Assembly (NCBI GenBank): GCA_030435675.1
Contig: CM059621.1
Span: 2,356,001 to 2,420,000 of the forward strand
Direction of reading: 5' to 3'
From: Steinernema hermaphroditum
Lineage: Eukaryota > Nematoda > Chromadorea > Rhabditida > Steinernematidae
DNA length: 64,000 nucleotides
Made by a program: the position numbers and the translations under genes. Each line of letters starts with the position of its first letter. Positions within the stretch are counted from its first letter, which is position 1. The notes beneath the pieces are model-generated. The model had not been told where the DNA came from, searched no databases, and saw only the letters and a list, made by a program, of their open reading frames with translations. Of this stretch, positions 53,471 to 64,000 are shown in pieces.

Positions 53471-53910
53471 ATGTTCTGCATCCTGTTTGAGAGACTCAAG
53501 TGTAGATGTTGGACCGATAGTGGACTAGTTGAATCCTATGCCTCTAATTTTATCGCAATCCTCCTGCTGTCTTCTTTGTTTTCAATTTTCGCAGCATACG
53601 GAACGGTTGGCCATAAACTAGATTATTTTTTGTTTACCAGTTCTCTCGGACGCCTCGAATTTTATTTGTCGTTGCATAGTTCATCTTTGCTGCTGTTTTC
53701 CATTAACGGATATACTTCTGTGTCCAATCGTGCAGTTACCTAAGGTTGTCTAATGTTATGATTTCCAGAAATGACATACGTCTTCTTAATGATCGCTTTG
53801 GTATCCGTCATTGCACCATTCTCATGTTACATGACCATGTTCGTATATTCCGTCATCCACAGTTCTTTGAACGACGACGGTGCGATGGAAGAGATAGTTT
53901 AAGAACATCA
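53471..53910 (+). pseudogene. Possible remnant of a 7TM chemoreceptor (Srv/Sru-like?)
   Basis: Two stretches could be joined: YGTVGHKLDYFLFTSSLGRLEFYLSLHSSSLLLFSINGYTSVSNR (about 53595-53735) and, after the acceptor ATTTCCAG at 53769, MTYVFLMIALVSVIAPFSCYMTMFVYSVIHSS ending at TAA near 53900. FYLSLHSSSLLLFSINGYTSV resembles the TM3 end INRYTAV of several nematode receptor classes. No further exons are found. Confidence 0.3.
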
Positions 53911-55017
53911 AACGCGGTTGGCCCTATGGGGTAATGTATGACGAAGTCTTTTATGTGCTTTGTGAATAAATGAGATTCAAAACACAACAATAAATGGGAA
54001 TGAGTGAACGTTCCGATAAAGACGAAAACAACACATGTCATTAATATGTAATTGCAGCGAATCACGTCTAAAAGGAAATGATTCAGCCCAAAGACAGTAA
54101 TTATTTGCGCAGTTCCTTCGCGTTTTAGGAAAATTGCATTGCGTAATTATTGTGCTATAACATGAAAACACGTTTGATTATCTCGGCAGCGTTTCACATA
54201 GGCCGGAGAGTAACACACGGTGTGGGTTAGTGGTGGGGGCAGCGACTAAGGGAGCTGTAATGTAGATCGGGCGTCATCGACTCACGGTATCCGTCGAACA
54301 TATCGCTATTTCCGGACTCCAGAAATTTGACAGTATACGATCTAATAGCGTCAGTAGTGGGCTAATAAGGCAGACATCTAAAGTGGAGAATCGCCGCTGT
54401 CTATGCCACGCGGGACTTGATGTACGAGAAGAACGGGCTTTAGTTTATAACACAAATCAACTCGTCATAAAGAAGAAAAATCGGTTAAAACAAGTTATCA
54501 AACGATGGTCACTTGGTCTCGACACGATCGATCGTTCAAAGTTCGGAGGCCGGAGAGTAATAGAGAGAGTGATAATGAAACGTAAAATATGTTCCGAGGG
54601 GTCATAATTACTGCAGGTTACCTAAAAAAGAAATGACTGTGACCGTAGCGGTCCGTCGTTTCCGATATTGTTCCTTGGATCCCACAGAGATGATGCGTCT
54701 GGCGAGGAGTTAACGACTGCGTGCGGAACCACCTGCCTATCATCGGCTCCGATACTGTGTCTACATGTGCCCATATACACCCCATGTGTCATGTGTATAT
54801 ACCCCCTCTGACCGAGAGTAGTCTAGAAAACGGTTCCTTCCCTCAATGGCCATTCCACTTCTCTACAACTCTCTACATAACGACAAAATGTGGCTTCGTA
54901 ACCTTTGTAGGATGATGCAATCGAAGATACGCAATAGTCACAAAAGAACATAGCAAACTTGCGACATATACCGGAACGTTCTAAACAACTGTCCCGTTGA
55001 TCAGAGAGGTCGTGCAC
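53911..55017. other. Spacer without recognisable gene
   Basis: No coherent exon series or inverted repeat was found. Short open frames only. Confidence 0.35.
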
Positions 55018-55504
55018 TCAGAACTTTGTAAGCTCGTGAGCATATTCGACTTTATAAACCCTTCTCTTGTTGTTATTATTACTAATGTAGGGATTATTAT
55101 GGGAGTAGGTGCCGTTGAGCATGGGACAGTCGTTTGTTGTAGACTCAGAGAAGCTGTAGACTCTTGTTAATGCGGCTACTTTGGCTTCGGTTGAGCAGTG
55201 TGAGAGAAAACCGTATGACACGATCGGTTCCGACTCTGGTGACAGGGGAATCATGTGCTGATCACGAGACTGCACAAGACAAGACTTGAGACTTATAGTT
55301 CTGGTGCCGATCGATTTCACGATCACGAGTTCAGGATGTCTCATTTGGGTACGTTTGGCAGCACGTGCTAAGACGTCGCTACACTGATTACTAACCATAG
55401 AGCTGGCGGCTTTTACATTCCATTTATTACAAGCACCCAATTTTCACAGCATCGCGTAAACAGATAGTCAAAATGCAAGATACTTTGAAGTAGAGGCATA
55501 CTTG

Positions 55505-57353
55505 CTAAGGTCGCACATCTCTTTCACTGTTTCCTCTAGCGTTAACATTAGGCACCTTTGATTGATCGGAGTTTGTATGCTCTATAGTATTGACATTCAG
55601 AACGTGTTGTCTGAATATTGTGTTGACCGCATTGTACAGCCTGAATCGTATATCACGTTGCCTGTGGATGAGCAAGAAAGCAATGTTAAAAGAATCCAGG
55701 TAGTTAACGAATCTGATCCATGTTGTCACCTGGCGCGGAAGGTCAAGCAACACAGCAACGATTGCAAACATGGAGGGCAGAATGAACACCACTGAAAGAA
55801 CCGTATGATCATTTCTGTAAGGTTAAATGCGACTTACGTATTGTAGCTATACAAGAGATCAGCATGGTATTTGTGTATTTCATTTGACGTGATTTGAAGT
55901 GATTCAATGTTGCGTCGCTTAGAAAATTTTTCGTTCCCTTCCGGTTGTGTTTCGTTATGAGAATGAGAACAACAAACATGAGGAGAACCGACAGCAGAGC
56001 GAAGACGGTTCTGCTTGCTATGAGGAAAATCAACATTTCTTGAGAGAACATCTCTTTATTGCTGAAAGCGGAAATACGCGTGGACTGCTATTCAAAAGTC
56101 AAAGCTTACTTGCAGAGAATGTTAACTGAGAAATGTGGCTGCCGCAGGGCGGAAATACATACTGCAACTACTACTACAGTATTGACGACGATGGCTAGTA
56201 CGTTGAGCACCGTTGTCACTTTTGAGTTGTGATGGAAGTACTTAAGCGGGAAACACACAACAATGAAACGATCGATGCTTTGTAGAAGAAGGCCAAGTCC
56301 GCACATCGGGAATGTCCATAGAAGGAGAAGGTTAATTGGCTGAAACATAGGTCGATTTGATTTCAGTCTGGACATGCCAAATGTATCAGAAAGTAATGAA
56401 ACGAACCGAGGCAGAGCTCAACAACCCCAGGTAACCTAGGCAAACCGGATGACAGGTGATTCGTATCGACTACTCGTCTCGGAATTCGCATTTCGGACAA
56501 TGCAAAGAATGCAGACGATCAGAGAAAATCGTGCACCCCTTGCCACATGCCCTTTGTCCGCACCCTGATCGTCTACGCTCTCCTCTCACCGCTCCTTACA
56601 AACATCCGTAATTGGTCCCATTTTACAATCTGTGGCATGATAATAAGGCCACCCGGTTTTTCAGGGTTTATAAGAAAACCATGCCCTCAACGACCACCAT
56701 TCTTGTCTTTGTCCCGGATCGATTTGGAAGATGGGATCTAGAGTCCAGAGAGCTCCAAAGGTCACTCCAAAGTCTCAGTATTGTGCCCAAGATATGTTGT
56801 TTTAAACATTGAATAACCCTAAAACTGGGTGGCCTCATTTTGCAACAGACTGTGTGTTGCGGTTGATCAATTGACTGTGGATGTGGATAAATGATTTAAT
56901 TTGATTTGATTTGATTTGACTACCGACCTAACTGCTCGTTGCTAGTGATTCGAATTCTGAGTGGATCCGGATAACAAAATTCCACTGAGTCAACGTCACT
57001 GCTACTGGAAAATTGTGTTCACTCCTGTATAGGAGTATTCAGTGCAAGTAGCGAGAGAGAAATCTGATTTTGAACAGTACATTCCCCATAAAACTTACAT
57101 TATAAAAACACTGCTCAACAGATATGAGCTCGTTGTCGGTTCCATTCCAAATCAACGATAGTCTGAAGACGCCGTAGGCAATGCTCACGGCACCACTCAA
57201 GAAACCGTTGAATAAGCTAATGATTAACACTCCGTATTGAGTTCGAAGTTCTTTGGAGAGGCCGACCACAGCCAAAACAGGTAGATTGAACACGATGAGC
57301 AGCGACCCCAAGACGAGGAAGCCATATGTGTTTAGGTAGGACGCGAACTCCAT
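55505..57353 (-). CDS. Rhodopsin-like nematode GPCR (Srsx/Srx-like)
   Basis: Exons (minus): 57099-57353, 56110-56339, 55838-56061, 55505-55791; 331 aa. TM1 LNTYGFLVLGSLLIVFNLPVLAVVGL, TM2 GVLIISLFNGFLSGAVSIAYGVF, TM3 INLLLLWTFPMCGLGLLLQSIDRFIVVCFPLKYF with the DRF/DRY-type motif, TM4 VLNVLAIVVNTVVVVAVCI, TM5 MLIFLIASRTVFALLSVLLMFVVLILI, TM6 MLISCIATILVFILPSMFAIVAVLL, TM7 WIRFVNYLDSFNIAFLLIHRQRDIRF. Unlike the 32-49 kb receptors it has introns and a rhodopsin-type TM3, so it belongs to another class. A Ser/Asn-rich frame at 55018-55380 (minus) could be an extra 3' exon giving a longer cytoplasmic tail, spliced in phase 0. Confidence 0.78.
56520..56925 (+). repeat. Non-LTR retrotransposon 3' fragment inside the GPCR intron
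   Basis: Plus strand ends in GATAAATGATTTAATTTGATTTGATTTG, a tandem (ATTTG)n tail typical of LINE 3' ends. Upstream a frame reads TRFFRVYKKTMPSTTTILVFVPDRFGRWDLESRELQRSLQSL before a stop and about 80 bp of 3' untranslated sequence. It lies within the first intron (56340-57098) of the receptor, antisense to it. Confidence 0.5.
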
Positions 57354-57399
57354 GCTGGCTGCGAACGCTGAGAATGGAGGAACTGGGAGAAACGGTTAC

Positions 57400-58400
57400 C
57401 CAAGGTGACTAGGAAACAATTACGCGCTAATTGTTTTCACGATTCTGTATGGACTGATGTGTAATACAACGGCAGACGCTTATCAAATTTATGAGATGAC
57501 AAAGTCACTTTTGACGCATGACGAGGTCACCTTTGAGAACTGTTTTACTATTAAGACAGCAGACAACCAGGTGAAGCGGACTGTTTATATTTTTAGTTCA
57601 TCAGCACAGCATAAACTACTTCTAATTCAAGGAAGTTATAGAGAATAGAGAGCGAAACGGCCCATGCCTTCGACTCTTTGGATTCTTCACTCTGGCATGC
57701 AATTCACTGTGACGAGCAGGTTTCGCATTCGTGAGTATATCGACGAACGAGTTCTTGAAGTCAGGATAGGTTAGTAGCTTCTGTACATAAGCTAAACAAA
57801 AGGTGTGATTCTATATCATAGTACAATTTCGGTACCATTTCGAGCATCTCGTGAATAAAGATGGTGTGTAAAAGCAGTAGACTGTCCAATAAGAACCAGG
57901 AAAAGGAAGAAAAAGAATGCGTTGGATGCCATAGAAAATCTGGAAAGCTATTTGCAAATGATGAGCTTAGCGAAGGTAACCACGAAAGGATGATGAAGGA
58001 CATCAAGCTATCGACATTTATAACCATGTGGGCCTCGTCAACTCGCGTCAAATCAAGTCACTTTTGGTGAGTGCGCAGAAATAGCCATATCCGGAACGTG
58101 GAGACGTGTAAAGTGGAATTTCCGGAAGAGTGAAGTAATATCGAAAGTGCTTTGGAACAAATACGTCATGACCGACTATTGACATCATCATCCAAATCCA
58201 GTTGAGCAGGGGATCTGAGAGATATCCGTCTTATATAGATGGTCTTTATGCCACGAAATTTTATATTTAGTCTGCTCACGTATCAGTTGCAGCATTAAGG
58301 GCATCTGTCCATGTGCTCCACAAGCTGTGACACCTCGTATTTGGGGGACGAGGTAACTATTGACATGGAAGTTATTTAAGGACAACAGAGTTGGATTAGC
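57400..58400. other. Spacer with one half of a diverged direct repeat
   Basis: 58238-58345 (TTTATGCCACGAAATTTTATATTTAGTC...) is repeated at 59161-59265. Frames here are not convincing as genes. Confidence 0.4.
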
Positions 58401-58420
58401 AACCAGATTACATAATTTAA

Positions 58421-59004
58421 AGGGACCCGGTCATGGATAAAAAAAAGTTTTATAAATCGTCTGAAAATTTTTGTCCGATCTATCCGGCGCGGCACGAGTT
58501 GCGCAATATTTTCGTTCTTTTTGGCCGAAATAGGTGACGACCAGCTCCGCGCTTGGGAACATTTTGCTCAGCAGCTTCTGGCGAGCCGAATGAGCCCAGG
58601 CGCGCCTAGATTGGATAAGTGCGTAGAAAACGCGGGAACTACGGTCGTGTCCGTCATGCAAGTCGTTTCGGGACCGACACACCGAGAATTGGACATCAAA
58701 ACTGTGTAGATCCTAAGGTCCGTTTCTTGAAAAGTACTGGGAATTTTGACAAACTGATTTCAGCATGATGTTGGGCAGCCTCTATAACAAGGGGCTGAGC
58801 CGTTTTCAGAACGAACCGCGAACTCTGCCTTGCGCTTGAAGGCAAAGTTTGCACGACGTTTTTTGTCTATTTTTTGCTATTTCTCAGAAACTATCATGTT
58901 TTCCGAGAAACCAACTTCACCATCGTGTTCAGCAACCCCGAAAACAGGGGTGTACAAATTTTCAGAAGATTTGAAGAAGTTTTTTTATCCATGACCGGGT
59001 CCCT
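58421..59004. mobile_element. 584-bp MITE with TTAA target duplication (Kolobok/piggyBac type)
   Basis: Perfect 25-bp inverted ends beginning AGGGACCCGGTCATGGATAA, flanked on both sides by TTAA (58417-58420, 59005-59008). TTAA targets occur for piggyBac and Kolobok; AGGG termini favour Kolobok. No transposase. Confidence 0.85.
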
Positions 59005-59059
59005 TTAAGCCAAAAGATGATCTTTCGAGTTTCGAGCTTTGAGTTTGAGGCTTTTACCG

Positions 59060-59345
59060 AATCTGTCGAACCAGTACTCACCCAATTTTCAGGTATGGAT
59101 CTATTGTCCATCTAGCTAGAACGACCGCCACCCGTAGTTTTCTGTTGTTCTTCTATTTCAGTTTATGCCACGAAATTATATGTTTAGTCTCTACATGTCA
59201 GCGCAGAGTTAAGGGCATTTCAATATGCTCGATAAGGTTCGACACTTCGTATTTCGGGGGAGGCGGTAAGCATCCTAATTTTCAGGTATGGATCTATGGT
59301 CTGTATAGCTAGCCAGAGCGATCGACATCCGTACTTTTCTATTGC
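59060..59345. repeat. Direct repeats around TTTTCAGGTATGGATCTAT
   Basis: TTTTCAGGTATGGATCTAT occurs at about 59087 and 59281, each followed by related 60-bp sequence (GTC..TCTAGCTAG.. / GTCTGTATAGCTAG..). The intervening 59161-59265 block repeats 58238-58345. Confidence 0.6.
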
Positions 59346-59484
59346 TATAAACGAGCGAACTTTATTAACAGGTACTTATTGAACACTCACAACACCACAC
59401 ACGTGAATCCATCTGCTGCTGTCCCGACTGTTCGATGATCAATGCTTCAATGATACTGTACTTTGCCATAATCATCTGTAAATC

Positions 59485-59794
59485 TCAGACGCCATTATCT
59501 CGAAAGCGAAGGTTAGCTGGAAGGTTATTATTCTCAAATGTCCTTCCAAATCGCAAGAAGTTCTGCACTCGCCGTTTCTGAAACGCGCCTGGCCACATGT
59601 CCAGATTGAAGTCGCCAAACTGTGAGGCTCCAATGCTGTTGGAGAACACCGGAACTGGAATGGTTATCACATTAACGTACTTAACATGTTGTAGATTTAC
59701 CTTGCTCATAATGAGATACAGTACTTGGCTTCGCCCAGGCGAATGCAAAGAAGAAGAGTACAAACAAAAGACGAAATTTTCCAGCAGATGACAT
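59485..59794 (-). CDS. FMRFamide-like neuropeptide precursor (FLRFamide type)
   Basis: Exons (minus) 59701-59794 and 59485-59654 with a 46-nt intron; 87 aa. Signal peptide MSSAGKFRLLFVLFFFAFAWA, propeptide KPSTVSHYEQVPVF..., then the basic site KRR (residues 58-60), the peptide VQNFLRF, amidation glycine G68 and basic R69, followed by a 18-residue tail TFENNNLPANLRFRDNGV. Processing by prohormone convertase, carboxypeptidase and amidating enzyme would release VQNFLRF-amide, a ligand type for neuropeptide GPCRs. A single-copy -FLRFG precursor is reminiscent of the flp-23 kind; which flp gene is orthologous is not settled. The ATG lies behind a TTTTTCAG acceptor. Confidence 0.82.
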
Positions 59795-60480
59795 TATTGT
59801 GGGCTGAAAAACAACACGTGAACAGCACAGGCGAGGAGAATCATTTTTCGCGCACGACGAACTACATTCAGGCGCTTGTTTAAACACTTTTTGCATAACG
59901 AAAGTGGGTCTATTGACTGCTGGCTTTGTGACAAATAAACGAAGGACCACATACTCGTAAGACACAAGCAGAAAAATATCTGTGGAGCTGTCCAAAAAAG
60001 CAATTAAGACAAAATGGGTCAGAAGGCAAGCCATACTAATCCAATTTTGTTCTATACGCAATTACAGATATACCCTGTTTTTCAGTTTTGTTTGGAAGTC
60101 ACTGAGCCCAAAGTTAGCGTTTGGAAGTGGAATCACACGATATATACTCATTCTCATCCCGACGAAAATTGAGGCAAGATTCTGTGTTTCTCTAATCACC
60201 TAATCTAAATGCCATTTTGCCAAGGGCAGAAAAGGAACGGAAGCTAGAGACAAGCTGAAGAAAAACACAGCAATAAGCCTTTCAAACCGCTTCTTTATCC
60301 ACTTGTTTTTGTATCGGGTTTTTTATTTTTTGTCACTTTTCATCCTGTCAACTTCAACCCAAAAGTGTTAAGTGTTTTTATTCCAAATCCGAACTTTTTG
60401 TTTGAGTTCAAATTTACTTGTCACGACACCAACGCAGAACTAAAAATTACGAATGAACTCTCGGAGCAGCTTATTCTTAT
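59795..60480. other. Upstream region of the neuropeptide gene
   Basis: The presumed neuropeptide promoter, A+T-rich. No separate gene is supported. Confidence 0.35.
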
Positions 60481-60640
60481 TACCGGTTCATAATTTCCCG
60501 ATTTCGGCACGTCTCCCTGATGTTCCAGGTCTTCTGGAAGTCGCTGTGATCGTTATGCGAGCAACGACAAGCAGAAACGGCTGCTCAACCAGAGAGCGAT
60601 GACTGGGCCGATCTGGGGACACAAATGAACGGTGCCGCTC
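60480..60640. repeat. Second copy of the 20.8-kb dispersed repeat
   Basis: CCCTGATGTTCCAGGTCTTCTGGAAG and the following AACGACAAGCAGAAACGGCTGCTCA correspond to 20868-20945. Divergence is substantial. Confidence 0.4.
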
Positions 60641-62600
60641 GGAAGACTTGACTTTTGTTGAAAAACGACTTTATTCTTTTTGAAAAGTATTCGAGCATCC
60701 ACTCACTCATTCAACGAACTTTAGAGAGAGCGAGTGGACACCTAACCGATCGCCACAAGTGAAGGACACTTAATAGAAAAACACTCTTTTGTTCCACGAC
60801 GCCCTCCGTCAACAAACGTTTTTGACACATCTGGTGTTTAAAAAACAGTGCAAAAAAGCGTTTGCAAAACCATCACGAGGAAGGACCGTGGATTTCATTA
60901 CTCTTATTAAAGCTGATTTTCGCAAATTTTTCTACAGCGAAGCTGCCTGGGTTGCATTCCATAAACGAACACAGACAATCACGATTGGGGCGACCAAGAA
61001 GCCTGAGACGATGTGCCCTTGAAGCGTGCATTTTAAGATAGGGCATGGATAGATAAATGGCGTCTGATAAGCGTTCCGTATTAGCGAGGAACTATTTTTA
61101 TCGGAAGTCTTTTGGATGGAACGAGGATGTGATTTTAAGTTTACCACAATGGGGGTCATTAGGGAACGGGTGATGTCACACGAACCATAGAGAGTTTGTT
61201 TTTGCGGGATAAACAAATTTCTTCCAGATGAAGGGATAGGAGGGCCATAACAAATGGAGATTGTGATAAGTGGCTTGTTCCCATTCGAAATGGGTTGCGT
61301 TTACGTATAAACATTTGCATGGGATTCGATGGGAATGGAAAACAGACCTTATTAGAAGATTAAAAGTGGTGATTTTTCGAAAAAAGCGTTTAATGGGAAA
61401 GCACTCAGTTTGATGAATGTATTTTGTGATCTGAAATTGTGCCATCGAGATCGAACGCCAGCAAATAATTGCAAATATTTATAAATTTTTCAAGTGTGAT
61501 GTCAGTTCCAACGTCTTCCAGCCCGCGCCACCAGAGAAGCCGAAGCAACGCTGAAACTTCGAAGTCCGCGCATCCAGCTCCTGATGGTTTCCGCATTGCT
61601 CCGATGTCGGTTTCCGCCCGTGCCGCTCGCGGAAGCCTCCGAGAATGCTGATCGTCTCTCTGATGCCCGCACATACTGATGAGATCGCCGCGTTGTACTC
61701 CGATGCCGTGTCCTGTGCCGAAGCCAGAAGAGGGCCGACGACTACGAGGTGACAATATGGTTATGGTGCATGCACATGACGTCTCGCCTTTGATGCGAGA
61801 TATAAACTCGTAAAATTCGTCTATCGCGCTTCTCAATAACCTCAGCAATCTGACATGGCATCGATCTGGGTAGATTCATAAGCAGAAATGTTATTCAGTC
61901 TTGGGATCGGGATCGCGAAATGTCGAGGATGGACGAGAATGAGGAACGGCAAAATATTGGATTAGGCTTTTTTGATAACCTTGTTCAGAGAAACAACTGG
62001 TTCATACTGTCGGTTTTCTTTACATAGGGGATGTTGTATGCTCTGATCCGGGTCACGCCTGGTTCGGATTGTCTACTCGGATAGGATGTACAATAATGTG
62101 CAAAGTTCTGATTGCAGCATTGTTGTCTTTAGCTACTTCTTCAGTTCTTAGATACGCGAATTTCCATCGATTTACTATCTTCATAGATGAGAAGGCTTAT
62201 ATTGTTCTATCTTTTTACACTATCTAAACTTTCGGTTATCTATGTTACCTTTATTTTTGATGTCCTGGCAACAGATAACAAAACATGAAATGCATTTCTG
62301 TAACAACGGTGTCTCTGTCATAACTGACATTCTGCTCGAAAATTCAAAATCACCCGGATTACAGCAGTACGCGCGACGATCTGAAGAGAGCGATCTTGAT
62401 TTTCAAAGGGCTCAGAGTGCAATAGTAACTTCGAAAAGAAAAATTTGTATGTGTAAACTGAGCTTTAAGTCGAGGTCCTCTCAGTTAGCTCTGAGCCGAA
62501 TGGAGCCGGATCCCGGCTCTATATACTGGGAAAATTGCATTGACCGGCTCGGGTTCGGCTCGGAACCAACTGGGCCGAGTCGGTATTTCACTGAGTCGGT
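60641..62600. other. Spacer without supported gene
   Basis: The longest frame (61405-61848, minus) includes EFYEFISRIKG, shared with the repeat at 26.35 kb, and looks like transposon debris. Other frames are short. Confidence 0.35.
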
Positions 62601-62619
62601 ATACATATCTGTGTATGTG

Positions 62620-62862
62620 TCATCGTGACCAGTTGCTGGCCACCTTTTTCCTTGGACGCCCGGAGATAACTTGCCTTAGCGGCGTTCGGAACCCCTTTAA
62701 GACGGTGAAATCGAAGACACCCTTGGCGTACAGCAGTTCCCTTTTCATATTGAGATGCGTCTTGCACTGGGATATGATGTTTGACATCTCACTGAATGAA
62801 TCTATGCTCCAAGAACGTGGTGCTGATATTATGGCGGCGACCAATAGTGTTTTGTAATGCAT
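62620..62862 (-). CDS. Possible small secreted protein
   Basis: Single-exon frame of 80 aa from MHYKTLLVAAIISAPRSWS, which could be a weak signal peptide, followed by a Lys/Arg-rich chain with a single cysteine and a basic end (SGRPRKKVASNWSR). There is no homologue in the window and no splice evidence. It could equally be a chance frame. Confidence 0.22.
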   Translation of the reverse strand: MHYKTLLVAAIISAPRSWSIDSFSEMSNIISQCKTHLNMKRELLYAKGVFDFTVLKGFRTPLRQVISGRPRKKVASNWSR

Positions 62863-63101
62863 ATGAGGATGTGACACATAGACCAGGTTTATTCCTTGTG
62901 TAATCCACCATCAGCATATAGTTCCTTGTCACCGGAACACTCTTTTGCTTCGCAATTAGTGACTATTGTTTCTGGAGTGTAAATAACCGTGGAACAGATC
63001 ATTTCGATAGTACCTCAGGTCAATTCCGACCAAAAAGGGGCGTAGCTATTGTAATGAGGAAGCGAATTTAAGTCCGAAAATCTGAAGAGCATTTCAGTGC
63101 A

Positions 63102-64000
63102 ATGGAGCTTTACCTGTTCCGTCATGAGACCTGGAAGCAGCTGTATTCATGCGATTACCTCAACGAGTCTCAGTGGGATTCACACAGAGTTCCTCGCGTG
63201 GCACACGGAGCAGCCAGCATCATCTTCTCTACGGTTGCTATTGTACGTTCTCCTTGGTGGCCCACACACAAACTGAAAGTGCATTACAGGCTCTTTATGT
63301 TCCATGTCTCATTGTCATGAAAAGGAAAGAATTCTTTGGTAACACGTGTTACAAAATCATGTTCTATCTTGGAATCATTGACATCATCTCACAGTGCGTC
63401 GACGGATTTATCAACGGATATCTTCTGATCATTGGAGCGGAATTCTGCACGATGCCCCACTTCATCTACATCACAGGGACTCTTCCGTTTTGTAAGTTGC
63501 ATCCAGTTGTCTCAGTGTTTGTGACTCACCCATTTTCAGCAACGTGGTGCGTTCAATGCGGGCTGTGCCTTCTTCTTGCGGTCAACCGCATGTGTGACAT
63601 GTGGGGACAGGGGGCGATCAACCGTCTGTTTTCCGGTTACCGTACTCACTTCTGGTGTTGTCTCTCTTGGGTGTACGGAATCGTCATGATGTTCACCCCA
63701 CCGTCACTCGTCTTTGTTTCCTCCATTGGTGGAAGCTGGTTTTACGATCCTTACATTGGGTACGATATTCCCGGAATTGACCATAGCTGGGTAGAGTTTT
63801 GTTCTTCGACTATATAAATATAGTGTCTTTTGCAGTACTGGAACCACATGATGGGGATTGATAACCTTGGCGTTAGTCTTCTTCTCTTCATTCTCTATTC
63901 TGCGATGCTGATTAAGCTGTACTTTGAAAGCAGCAGAGGTAGTCAATTGACAAGTAACATGCAAAGATCAGTCAGTGCTAATGCAGCCATATCTTTTTGA
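63102..64000 (+). CDS. srt: Serpentine receptor class T (srt) chemoreceptor, 5' part
   Basis: Exons 63102-63242, 63290-63491, 63540-63790, 63836 onward. The protein opens MELYLFRHETWKQLYSCDYLNESQWDS, then TM1 VAHGAASIIFSTVAIALYVPCLIVMKRKEF, CYKIMFYLGIIDIISQCVDGFINGYLLIIGAEFC (TM2), TLPFSTWCVQCGLCLLLAVNRMCDMW (TM3, the NRLCDLW signature of Srt), HFWCCLSWVYGIVMMFTPPSLVF (TM4), WFYDPYIGYDI and TM5 NLGVSLLLFILYSAMLIKLYF. TM6 and TM7 are missing. The frame meets TGA at 63998-64000, but a donor-like GTCAGT at 63972 suggests an intron there with the rest beyond the window. Confidence 0.85.

Noticed and set aside
57861..58070. Lys/Glu-rich plus-strand frame
   Set aside because: Short, low complexity, no start or splice support.
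61405..61848. 147-codon minus frame with FISRIKG
   Set aside because: Shared stretch with the repeat at 26.35 kb; composition otherwise random, so treated as transposon debris.
1..64000. CRISPR arrays, bacterial operons, rRNA genes
   Set aside because: The sequence is nuclear eukaryotic DNA; no spaced direct-repeat array or rRNA-like sequence was seen.

Overview
The window is eukaryotic and almost certainly nematode. Evidence: many introns of 44-60 nt, start codons sitting directly behind trans-splice-type acceptors (TTTCAG|ATG), a tight same-strand run of unrelated housekeeping genes that looks like an operon, and nematode-only chemoreceptor classes (Srt, Str/Srh-like). The style (small introns, very large receptor families) would suit a free-living nematode such as a diplogastrid, but genus is inference. 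Exon models below were assembled by hand; each complete multi-exon gene adds up to a whole number of codons.

1-14.9 kb is a conserved housekeeping block: 5' part of a MAP kinase kinase (minus), a TMEM42-like transporter-fold protein, then rpc-1 (RNA polymerase III largest subunit), a PIG-F-like GPI-anchor protein, nprl-2 (GATOR1) and gst-42 (maleylacetoacetate isomerase), all on plus with 58-367 bp between them (a probable operon), then an OGFOD1-type prolyl 3-hydroxylase (minus) converging on gst-42.

15-32 kb is repeat-rich accessory sequence: an F-box-like gene, a Cys-rich secreted protein, a multi-exon 7TM receptor with a damaged splice acceptor and its broken paralogue, three copies of a tiny two-exon secreted peptide gene, a segmental duplication, a 7TM gene hit by a Tc1/mariner element, MITEs of four types, tRNA-derived SINEs, and a Ser-rich secreted peptide.

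32-50 kb is a tandem cluster of intronless Str/Srh-like chemoreceptors, all on minus (two pairs are recent duplicates), with fragments of a small secreted-protein gene between them, a 5'-truncated BEL/Pao retroelement, and a CCA-bearing tRNA-Gly copy that now supplies the stop codon of one receptor.

50-52.3 kb holds a seven-exon gene for a 570-residue protein with three copies of a TAFH-like plus beta module whose exon boundaries repeat in register; this is the strongest candidate for something undescribed. 53-64 kb carries a rhodopsin-like multi-exon GPCR, an FMRFamide-like neuropeptide precursor, a TTAA-flanked MITE and the 5' part of an srt chemoreceptor running off the right edge. The right-hand three quarters thus reads as a sensory/secreted-peptide region shaped by tandem duplication and transposons.
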